A stretch of 64,000 nt of DNA from Hymenolepis diminuta. Taxonomy: Eukaryota > Platyhelminthes > Cestoda > Cyclophyllidea > Hymenolepididae. The position numbers were made by a program, and so were the translations under genes. Below are positions 27,401 to 39,400 of this stretch, one piece after another. Below the pieces are notes generated by a model, which saw only the letters and a list, made by a program, of their open reading frames with translations, had not been told where the DNA came from and searched no databases. Where the stretch lies: NCBI GenBank assembly GCA_900708905.1, contig CAADRB010000011.1:772399-836398 (forward strand), given 5' to 3'. Numbering within the stretch: the first letter of the stretch is position 1; every line of letters begins with the position of its first letter.

Positions 27401-30400
27401 GAAGTCACGATGCGCCCCTCCCTCACTGCTAACAACACCGAAAAGCATCACTCTTGGTGGGAATTTCATGCGCGTATCAGTTGGAACCTCAGTGGGGTAC
27501 GTTCGCACATACCCACCTATCATTTCTTCGATTGACATTTTGATTCCGGTGGAAGTTTTTTTTTGGTTGGAGAAGAATCAAAAACAGTCCTGTTCTTCTG
27601 AATGCTTCAATATGTTTAAGAGTCGTTATGCATGCATGAGGCGATTCTCTTGAGTTGTTTTTGTTCACGTAAACTGATAACCTCGCCTAAGAACGTATGA
27701 TTTGTAGTGGAGGTCTTGATGAATAATATGCCTTATATATTGTTGTTCCTTCAGACACTTGAAGATGTTTGGCAAGATGTAGCGTATTGATTTCCTAGAA
27801 TCTTCGTCGATCATGCCATTCTATGCCATGCCGTGCACTTTTGTGACAAACTGAGGTGTGTTGAGTGAGTCAGAAGAGCATTGATAATGCTGTATTCTCG
27901 TGCTGGTGGCGGTCAATTCCTTTCCATTGTTTTCATTCAGTGGCTCCTTCCTAAGTATGCAAAGGAAGGATGTGGCGACTTTTAGAAGTCTTGCAATTTC
28001 TAAATTGTTGTGTTTCGCTTTTATAGACAGGATTACAGTGTGTCGTTTAATTTGGTTGGTTATAGTAGTATCTGGTATGGGGTTTTCAGATATAAAAGAT
28101 GCATAAATTATTATCGAGTTAGTTTAAATTGCATAAATATAGGTGGTCTCAGATACCTTATGCACCCCTTATTTGAGACGTGAAAAGCTAGTTAATTGAC
28201 TACAAGTCATTGGCTAAGTATGTTTTGGTGGCGACAGTGTGAAAAGATTCTCCCAGCAAAGCGATAGATATATGAATCAGGAATCAGTATAATTAACCAA
28301 ACATGGAAAAGGAAAATTTGATACAAAAGCAGGTAAAAGATAAGCAAACTGCTTTTTAAGCAAAAGAATGCTCTGGCATACACCGGAAATTCAATATCTT
28401 TGTTACGTCATCAGCATGTCAATAACATTTCATAACTATAACGTTATCAACCGTCATTCAGCGATTGGTCCGTTTTCTGATTAATCGTATTCCGCCACGA
28501 TCAAATAATGAGATCCAATTGCTGGTTTTATCTTCTCCGATCAATCGCTATCTGACCAAATCAAATTCTCTATGTAAAAATCTATTAAATATTATATCAA
28601 TAAATGGTCTGGTCTGATTACTAGACTAATCTTACCTAATTTAATCCGTCCTCTATTTCTCTGTAGTATGAGTATATAACAGAAGGTTTGAAATACATCA
28701 TTACAGAATCCCTTTCTTTATAATAATATAAATACTACAACACGATATTGGCTTGAGAGATAGGACTGAGACAATAGAAGTGAATGCTTGATAGGCATCA
28801 CCTTTTAATATGAATTTTTTAATGAAAGTTCGCTATTAAGATATGATGTAGTTTGTGGGCATTTTCTTCGCACTATTTTTATTTCAAATCCCCTTCTTAA
28901 TAACAAGCTTTAAGAACTAGGACGAAAACAACCACTAATGTCATTTTATAAGACTATGTTTAATTTTACAGGCTGCGCACTTGAGGTATTTGTGATACTG
29001 CACCTAATGTGGTGGAACAGTCTTTGAGTCTTTCTTAGAATAGTGATTATTGGTAGTCAATTAAACTTACTAAGATGTCTGATCGGTGGAACTGTGGATA
29101 ATTTGGACGTCTACTATGCTATGTGGTCATGGGGCCAATCGTACAAACTCCGTGAGTGGAATAACCACCTGCACTGTTTAAGTCTAGCTGATAAAGGGGT
29201 GATAAAAATCTAATTTCTTACTAATTCTAATCCTATCCTAGACGAGTGTTGGAAATTGTCTTGAATGTAATTAGTTGTTTTTAGGGTGTCTGAATAGCAA
29301 GATGCAACAATACATTTTGTACAAAGGAATATGACTTTATGTATTGGAGACAAGCGACGAGTTCGTTATCTGCACGCATTCGTCAGGTACATTTGGATGA
29401 ATGTTTGCAAAACACGGTATGGAGAAATGAATTGGACGTGAACACGAAAAGGATTTAGTTAAAGGAATAAAAATATGTGTACGAAAGCTGATCAAGGTAA
29501 ATGGGATCACTTGAGGATAGAGCGAGGTTTTATGTGTTTTCAACCCAAACCACAGTCTTTGAATGAGTTAAATCTTTTCTTTTTATACCCTTTTAGACTG
29601 CAGAAGAGCACGTTGCTCTGGTGGTGGCTCGTGTCATTCGTCCCCACACCCCAGAGATGCTTCGCTCCGGCAGTGGAGAGATCTTCATGGACTTTGGCGG
29701 CGGCGGTAATGGAAGTAGTAGCACAACCTCAACCTCAGCAGCTACCCGTTCTCCTGGCACTGCAGTTCCTCCTCCAGCTACAAGTGCCTCCGTTCTTCCG
29801 TCCAGTCTCAAATCGCCGTCGACTCGACTCTGTCGTGAGCAGGTTAGTTACATTTGTATTATGAAATATTCTGATGAATTCGAATCTAATGTGAGCTCCA
29901 AAGTAAGGAAAGGACATTTTGGCATATCTGAATCTATCTGTATAAATTAGCTTTGTGAAGAACCATTTCCCCTTATGTTATCTCTGTTGGTAATTCCCGA
30001 GAGTTTATTCGGGCTACATTCTCGTTTGATTTATCAAATGACTTTCATTTGGTTTGTTGTTTCTCCTCTAAAAGTTGTTATATTAATTTAAATAGGTATT
30101 CAAGAACTCATTTGGCTCACTCACTTGAATGTGCTTTGAGAAACGTGCTGTCGAAAATACACAGTCATATTTTTTTATCTTATAAGAGTATATTATCTGA
30201 TTTACATTGCTATCCTTTCTTATTATCCTTTCCGTTCACCTCCTTGTTCAGCAATACGGAACACTGTGATTAATCCCCTAGTAATGACTTCTGTAATTTA
30301 AAATTAGCCGATTGCACTATCTTAACTAACGCCTGAAAGCACTCTGGGAATGCAGGAATTTATTTTTTTTCCAATACTGCTCAGTTGTTCAGGCAGAGGA

Positions 30401-33400
30401 TTTTTTGATCATAAGATCATTCAAGTGAGCTTTTTTACCTGCGTTGGCTCACCCATGAATTATTAGTCTTGCCAATGATTCTGTAAAACTTGATACTTGA
30501 ATGACCAAATGACATCTAATGAAACTTAGACCTATTCTAAGGTAGAAAGTGTTATCGATCAAAACTCGAGCAAAAAATTTGGAAAACTTATCAACCCAGT
30601 CCTTTTGCATGGTTTATGTACAGTTGTTGATGATACTAGATTGAAGGCTGTTCAGAACACCACTCGAACGATGATGGTATTTTATAGTGTTAAATTTGTA
30701 GCAGAAAAGTCCCTCTGAGAAACCTTGCCTCTCAACTACAAACTTAAATTCATAGACAGGTCTTCACAGAGAAGATGTGGTTTTTGCCGAAGAGCTACTG
30801 AAATCTCACTAAAATTAGGCGCTTCCAAATCTGCTCATACAAGGGATTAGTTAGTTGGATGATGAATCTTACAAAGACTTCTTTTCCTCATATCATTTAA
30901 AATTAAATACGACTGAAAGGTGTGCCTGAAATAGAAATCGTGTGCATAGATTCTAGGTGTCATCATCTCCTTTTTTAATGGTGAGATGTGAAGGCACTGG
31001 AGGATCGATTACCACAAACCCAAAGATGGTCTGCCAGCCGATAGACTTCTTTGTCCAATAGATGAATGCTACAAGAATTGCGTGAAAAGATGATAGTTCC
31101 GAAATCCAAATTTTACCGACGCAGAGCAAGATGATGAAAAGAAAGGATAAGTCTGAATAATTTCAACCTGAAACAGCAGTTGACCTAGTAATTCTGGAGC
31201 TCGAGTGGCATAGGGTTCTTCTGAGCTTCAGATTCTTACTACAACTACCTACTCTACAACTCCCTCTTAAAATGTGTAAATATTTCCTCTTTATGAACTG
31301 TCACTTCCTATATGTTTGGTTGCTTCCTCATGATGAAAAATTGTATAGCTTTTTAAATCTGCCATGGAAAATAAGAATAATTGTTGTAAAACTCTAAGTT
31401 TGCAGAAGTTCAATTATCAAACAATTTTCTCTAATAGACTTGACATTATTTGAGGAGTCCTCGTTACGGAATTAACTTTGCATGAAGTCCTTTTAAATAT
31501 CAGAAAAACTCTTCTGATATGTAATTTGTTGTTCAGCACCCGCTCGGTGTCGCTGACTTGCGCACTTATCGACTCATGTCTAATTTTCATTGATCAAGGA
31601 CCGCGAAATCGGACAGACTCTCTAAATGTACTTTATTTTAATCTTTACAAATAGTACCGTTTTAACATACCAAGCTCTCCGTAACAATCTCTCTTTCCTT
31701 TCTCCCTTCTCTGTGACCGTCCAACGCCCCACTAGTTCATCTCTCATTCTTCTGAGTTGTAATAGGTAATTGCCTTCAGTTAACCTTCAAGATTTTAGAT
31801 TTTAAAGAGGATATCTCAGTCTGCCAATAAGAGCGGCTTTACTGAGATTATTGTTACTTTGAATCCATTTAGTTTATTATATTCATACCAGGAGATTATA
31901 AAGTACACACTGAAGTTTGACTGAAAACAAATGCAGGATCATAATTAAATATGTAGATATTCCTTATGCCATGTGACACTTTGAAAATACTCTGGTGACC
32001 TAGAGCTTACATCATTGATCCTATCCTAATAGGTGAAGCAGCAGGGATTAATCATTACCTCAGTTGACTGGCTACATTTCGGACAAACAATCCTGTTTTG
32101 TCTCTAGAGCCTTGTTATCCCAGAGTCCGCACTAATGTATGTTGATGGAGAACCTAGAAACAAGAATCCATGTTCATATATAGCAACTGACAAGTCTAAT
32201 AATTATTAACCTTTGCTGTAACGATAGTTCGTATAAACATCTACTTTACTAAATGACTCATCTTCCTTATTGGTGCGTGCTTCTGGAAAATGGAAAATCG
32301 TGTTTAGTGTTTTCATTACGATCCCCTTTTTTTCTCATAGGAGTTGTTATTTCGAAATCCTGATTAATGCATTACCAGGCTGTAAGTTATAGTAACTCTA
32401 AAATCCATCAGATTATTTATAAGTTGTGTTACCACATGTAGTGGTATAGTGGTCTGGTCGACGTTTGATTCACACTAGTGTACATTTAGTAATCAAGACT
32501 TTTACCTCGTTCTTGTTCATACTGTTCTAATGAGAAGTGGTTAAATTAGTTTCTTCAGTAGTTGGTTATCCCTTATCCCGATATGAGTTATGGAGCAATT
32601 TCAACTAGGGCATTATATTATAATTCACTGCTAAGCACTATCTTATCTTTTGAAAGCAACCAAACTTAAATAACTAGTAGTCCAATGGCTTTTAGGGGGA
32701 AGGGGGTAGAGTAGGAGTTTCAAATAGCCAGAATATCAAAGCAACCCTGCTCCGCTTGATTTTTTGGAATCTAGTTATGCATTATTAACTTAAAGAGTAG
32801 TTCATTCATTAATGTTCCGAAATTTCACCTTCGCGGTTCCTCTCCTGTATTGTTGATTCGTGCCTATGATATCCAGTGTTTATTAATCGGCTGTTTAAAA
32901 GCAATTGAATAATTAATAAATCGGTCTTTTATTCTTCCAACAGTCGAGGTAGCATGTTGGTACTACTTTGCATAATTTTAACATTATAAAGCATAAGAGA
33001 ATTAATTTTTACTCAGCATTCTAGCTTATTAATGGAATCATTAGGGGAAAAGTTTAAGCATAACAGAGCAATTTAATTTCTAGGCCTTCTTTTCAATAAT
33101 TTATGATGAAGTGAGGCAAGGGTCATGCTAGAATCTCACATTTGGCCACCCTTCTAGTTAATGTGGTTAATGAACTCTTTTTAACTTCGGTACTGTGTGA
33201 TCTGATGCCATGGTCAAGCATTTAAAAATATTAAAAAATAGGCGACTCAATCCCATTTCGGAAAGCGTTTACCAACAATAGCCTTAGGCAGAGGAATAGT
33301 ATCATGAGATCTCCCTGATGAGAAATTTGAATTCTGGCACTTCTTTATCAGCCAAAATTAATCAGTGGGATTGGTTGTTCCGATCATCGGGTATGAACCG

Positions 33401-36400
33401 GTGGACATTGAGCCCATGACTTTGCAACTAAGCAAGTTGACCGCTACACCAGCAGTGCTCAAAATCAACATGCACTAAAAGACGCAAATTCTGGTTAATT
33501 ATAACTACTAAATACTACAATTTATTATCGTCAAATTTCTTCGAAAATTTTAGTAAACTACTAATTGGTTATGATTAATCAGTATGGAAATAGTGTTGCG
33601 TTTTATATAAGCCGCTATCATCTCCTTTTAATTTTGTCATTTGGTGTCAGCTTTGGAAATGAGGATGCGTAAAATGCCATGAAATATGGTCCCAGTTTTT
33701 GGCGCCGTGTTCATTCTCTGCGTTTAGTTTAATAAGTGTCGATTTTACTTATAAAGTATTAAAGTCCATATTTAATTGCTATTGCTAATTAGAAAGGTTA
33801 TCACTTTCGGGCGAGTTTTTCTGAAAACCATCATCGCCACTTGTCACATTATGATTTCAGCTTCGGAAAGATACTTTCAAATGAATTCTATCTTGGGAGC
33901 TATGTTCACCTTTCCTACCGTATTTAATGAATGATGAATTAAGTCTTTTGGCACTTAGCTTGAGTCAATTAAAATTCGTTAGGTTGATTTAACTGAGTTT
34001 TATTGGAGTGTGATGGGTTAAGCTTTATATTTCCTAACGCATGAATATTTAATCAAACGGCTCGATATCTCATTCGGAGTCAGTCTATCTCGTATTTCTC
34101 TTATAGGAGATAACCGTGGAAAAGATGCCAGGTGAATCCTTGGGCATGACCGTGGCAGGTGGAGTGGCAAGTCAGCGCGGTGACACCCCCGTCTACATCA
34201 CTAACCTCGTCCCAACTGGTGTCCTTGGTCGTGCTGGTCAACTCGCAAAGGGAGATGTTCTTTTGGCGGTTAACGAAATTGAACTCCTCGGCCTCTCTCA
34301 TGAAAAGGCTGTTGAAGCGCTTAAAGCCACAAGGAAGACCTCCTCAAAGGTGAGCTTGATTGTCACTCCTGATTGTGCTCAGTTACGGTCATTTTTGGAG
34401 TGTAATGTTGGTATGTGCACTGACCGCTGATCAATTGTCAACAGTGCATTAGAGATCTCAAGTAACATAACGAGGGCAAAACGTCCTAATATATAAGTGT
34501 CCTACTAACTATTTACCATACGTCTTTTTTTATTTTCATTGGAAATTAAGGAAAGTGGAATCAAAAGTGTGGTATTATGTGTATAATAGTATTCTAGGGT
34601 ATCATCAATTCCATTTAAAATCGGTTTGAAGCCGGGTCTGTGGTTCTTTCGCACGCTGACTCATGGGCCTGCCCGGTCTGTTACACGCCTATTGGCTCAT
34701 TTCTTTACTCTAACTCTCAATGCATTATTATACCTCCTTTTGCCTGTTTCTCACAATCCGGGCTATCCTCGTTCAGTACTGACGCCTTCCGCTTTCTTCC
34801 TAATTCCTCTTTCTGTTTATTCCTTCTTTCTCTCGTTTACTTTTAACTGTCCAGTATACAGGTGGTTCCACTTAACCCTTCGTCTTCTCACTCAGCAAAG
34901 GCTATTATTAGGTCCGATCTCAATGTAGCTTCATTAACAGAATAATAACTACTAATGATCCTTTATAACATCACTGATCGTTTTTTTTTAAGATTGAGAA
35001 GATAAATATGTAAGGTTACCAAATTGTAGGGGCTAGTAAACCGGAACTAGATCGTAAAAGAAATAGACTGTAACTAGCAGCTAAGAATGGGGAACAAATA
35101 CAAAGACAGTTTATTGAGTTACTTGGACAAGCATGCATTTGAGCATGGGTGCAGGTGTACTTTAAATGAACCAGGACAGTTTCAGGAGAAAGGAGAATCG
35201 ATAAACTCATTTAGACATGATGGATAGGGGTTTTAGCCATAGGGACATAAAGGCGAAAAATCAAGGTATTTTCATAAAGAACGTGTGGCTAAAGAATACC
35301 TTTGGAAAAGCATAGGGAGTCATTTTTCAAACAGCAGTTGTTATGATTTTTTATAAACTTCCTATTAAGAATCACGTTACGCTTATGACTGTGTTCTAGT
35401 TTCACTAAAAGCATTAAGATTGCACTGAACATTTTTAGCATTAGTTGTGATCTTAAACATATACTGCTCCATTGCACGAGTCGTGATTACTTTGATCATT
35501 CTCCCTTCTCTTATTATTAATTTATTTTGCAGATGAGTGCTTGCTCACTCCTCTCTCTCCATTGTTACAATGCTTCTCTTTACCACTTTCTTTGAAGAAC
35601 ATTGAATAGTCCGCTAAATAACTAAATTGGTAATTTATAAATAGTTTAAAATAGTAAGAGTTTATCAGAATGTACAGGCTATAATAAATGATAAATCCAA
35701 GACGTATTGAACGGAAGCTTCTTTCTGAACACTTATCTTGGGAGGAAGAACCAGGGAATTTTAGTTTAAGAGCTTATAAAGGGGTTCTGGCGAGAAATTA
35801 ATGCAGCCGTTTGCTTAACCTTGCCTGTATTTTGTGCAGTCACTTTTGCCACTGTTCTAATTGGGCAAGATACAGGTTTAGTAATAACCATTTCCTCAGA
35901 CTTTTTCACGTTTATCCACCAGTGCCAATCGCTTAGAACGGAGAACGAACTATTTTTTAACTCGAATGTGCTTATACTCACCAAGACATTTGGAAGACTT
36001 GGACTTGGTGGGCGATTTAGGAGTTCTGGGGGAGTCAGAAGTAAAATAACCTTTACGTCCCATTCGGCGACATATTTGGCTTGTCTGGTGATCAAGCAGA
36101 CAGGATTTCAGGACTGATTGTTGCTTGAGCACCGTAGGCTCGAAGACAATTCGTGTTGGAACTACCTAAGGTATGGAAGATTCCATAGAGTGCGTGAGAT
36201 TTGTTACTTTTTTAGTATCTCTAATTGATAACTGAAACTTCGTGCCATCATTGACCACCTGAACTAGAATTCCAGTGGGAAGCACCTTAGGAGAGACAGG
36301 TACAACTTGAAATTGAGTAGAATTTCTAGAAGAATTTAGAGAAACAATGGTATTAGGTGTTTTAGAAACTTTTGCAGAAAGAACCCTCTATTTCTGCGGA

Positions 36401-39400
36401 TAAGCTTTCAAACATTTTATAAAGAATTGGGAAGTGTCGTGAGACTGAAGACTTCTTTTGCCTTCACATTGGGGACGGTAAATAAAGCACATTTTAACAA
36501 ATATGCTAATTTTATGAATAATTAAAAATGATTGTTAGTTTAATTTTTCTTGTATAAATTAATGGAATAATTTCTCTCCTATGGCTCTGTCTACTAGATG
36601 TGCGCCATTGCACATGGAACCATTGACCTCTAGCAGATGTGTTAGTTGATAGCTTATGCGACACATTGGGGATATAAATTATTAGAATATGGACGATGTT
36701 TTGATGATGTGGGGATTAGTTGGTAATTGATAATCATGGTTTAATTCAATTTTTGATTGTGAGCTCTGAAATGATCCATTTATTCTTTTTACTTTTTCTT
36801 ATTTTCTCTCTTCAGGTGACCATTCGAGTGCTTGAGGGTCCCGAGACAAGTTCTGGACGAGAAAACTTCCTACCAAGTTGGTTGTACTGGCTTCAGCTGC
36901 CCCGCTACTGCCAAATCCCTCGTACCATTATCCTTCCTCGAACTGCCAACGGTAGTCTCGGTTTCAGTATTGTTGGTGGAAACACAGCTGCCGGCAGTGA
37001 TGACTCTGGTACCTCACCACTTACAGCCTTTTCAAGAGTAAGTGAAATAATATTTTTCTTCGTTTGTAAAACGGACTTCTTAGTCAATGATTTGTTGATG
37101 AAGTTCATACCACTTATGATATGATAAGTTGCTCTCCAAGTGTGAACTATGAAGGCCATCGATAAATTACGTTGACCATGTGAAACCAATTAACTTGTAG
37201 AGGGCCACCAGATTGTTGAGGGTCACCAGTTTGTAGCGGCAGGTGGCTAACAGTAAATGAAAGAAAAAGAACACCAAGGATTGCGTAGACCAGGTTGTAT
37301 TGAACAAAGCTCAGTAGAGAGTCTCAAGGGAAAATAGAGAATTGGGGGAGAAGGATTGAGCAACGGGAGATGCGTTTGACGAGCTAGGGTCCCCTGTGTG
37401 TGTGTTGTCAGTGTGTGTCTAATGGAGGCTATATATAATCGACACTTTGGGTGAGGACACGCATAAGGATATAATTGTATGCGAGCTTTAATTGTTCGGG
37501 ACGATTTGAAGGAAGAGGAAGGGCCAGTGCAGACAAAACTGGTTAATAGCAGGGCCGATTAAGCGGTGTCTGCTACTATCGTCCGAGGTATACTTACCTT
37601 TTCCGATTGATGAGAAATAGGCCAGTTGAGGACACACGATGTTTGTCTATGGAGTGCTTGGGTCACAGGAAATGTTAAAAGTTTACAGACATTACTATAA
37701 AGACAAGATAATCAAATTTGGTGGTGATTAGAGAGTATGTAAGATAAATATTACGGTGAAGAAAGATTCATCCTTCAAACTGATATATTTGGGTTACTAT
37801 TAACTATATTCCCAGTTTCCTTATCATTAAAGCTTACATGTATTTCCTTCAAATGTTGTACTGGTAATCAGTGATGTCCTTCTTTAGTCTTGATGTCTGG
37901 ACATTATTCCGGAGTCAGCATATAAGCACGGTACCGACTCATGATTATCTAAGAATAGATTTTACAGTTCTCGAAGTTCCCATTAACAATTTCTTCTGAT
38001 AATGAGTTATATTCTTTGTCTACGAGATTTTTTAATGTCCCAACTCAAGTCTTCAAACCAGAAATTTCCTTTACATTTAGATGTTGTCTTGGTTATCATT
38101 TATTACATCAAAATAATAAAAAAATTACTCATCTCATCTCCGCTATAATACGATTGTAAGCTGCTGAATATCATATAAAATCTTTTTACGCTCTTAACCA
38201 TTTGAGGAAAAATGAACTGCAATTGCAAGACCAACCACCATGATTAAAAAGGGTCATTAAGCACTGAACATCTAAGACAAGTCTATTGCCTCAATTCAGG
38301 AGATGAATCATGATATTTGAATTTCAGCAAGTGCTTCATCTATTTCGTAAAAAATTGTATCACCCGAGTCCAATATTCACATGCAGTTAGACTCTTTAAT
38401 ATCTTAATGCTGTTCTCATCGTTCCTCTCTCTCCCCTTCCGCTCCTTAGTTTTTGGACTTTCTTTTAACCAATTTCAGTGGCTCCCAACAAATTTTTTTT
38501 ATTATTCTGGACAATAATAAAGTATGTGTAATGTGTAAAACTATACACCTCCTGTCCAAAATGTATTTTTTCACGATCTTTTTTTTGTTAAAGTGGACTT
38601 AACCAATTGGCGTCTGTTCTTTAGTTACTAATTTTGATTATTTAAAAGAGTATTTACGACTTCATATTAAAGGTATTTTTCTATTCTCATCCTAGGAAGC
38701 TTTTTTAGTAATTGGTAAAGAAGATACTTATGGTGTGACTCGGCTGACTAATTCGTGGCGACATTATGATTACTGCTCACTATTGCTGCTTACAAAAAGC
38801 TTTAAAGCGATAAAAGAAGAGATTCTCTGGGGCTATGCTGTAACTGATGTTGGCATTATGTATTGCAATCTGCCGGAGAAACTAGTGGTAATTTTGTGGA
38901 TATAGGGAAAATTACGACGTTTCGAATTTGCATTCTATTGTTCTATCGTTGCAAGACTTACTATAACATGGGTGAAGACAGTAAAAAGGTGAAAGCTTTT
39001 GCTGACCCCTTTATTTTCTTTCAGTCTGTTGACTTTGAATCCCGGCATCCTTCTGCCACACATGGATCTTCATCGGTCACTTCCTCTCCTCAGCCCATTG
39101 TCGTCAAATCAATAGTCCCTGGATCACCAGCCCATCGGGATGGTCGACTGAAGTAAGTTCTCAATGACAGCATCATCTTTATTTCATATTATGCTAACTG
39201 AATAAGCAGATTCATTTATTTCATAACTATAAATTGTAATAGGTACGAAGGAATTTTGTATTTATATTTTCAGGTTTACCCCTGAATTTTGTTCATTATT
39301 CAACTCAAATTAGAAAAAGCCTCAGCACTTTATTATTATTATTTTCAATTCCTTTTTATGGTAACCATCGGCCCTTCTCAATAAACTTTTATATGAGCCT

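Larger units (their letters stand above)
34350..36815. other. LNX intron, 2.5 kb
   Basis: Phase 0 intron holding LTR-like repeat copy B (35035-35315) and a possible minus-strand pseudogene (35766-36480). Confidence 0.75.

Noticed and set aside
27332..28106. Plus-strand open frames repeated exactly at 46359-47133
   Set aside because: They are shadows of the minus-strand Tc1-like transposase remnant; the minus strand gives the recognisable family motifs.
32440..32530. Possible tRNA-like head near TAGTGGTATAGTGGTC
   Set aside because: The B-box is missing and no arms pair.
34626..34928. 100-codon plus-strand frame after the PDZ3 exon
   Set aside because: It has a pyrimidine-rich, low-information composition and no family resemblance; PDZ3 continues at 36816 instead.
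36905..37189. Minus-strand open frame over the LNX PDZ4 exon
   Set aside because: It is the antisense shadow of a well-supported exon.
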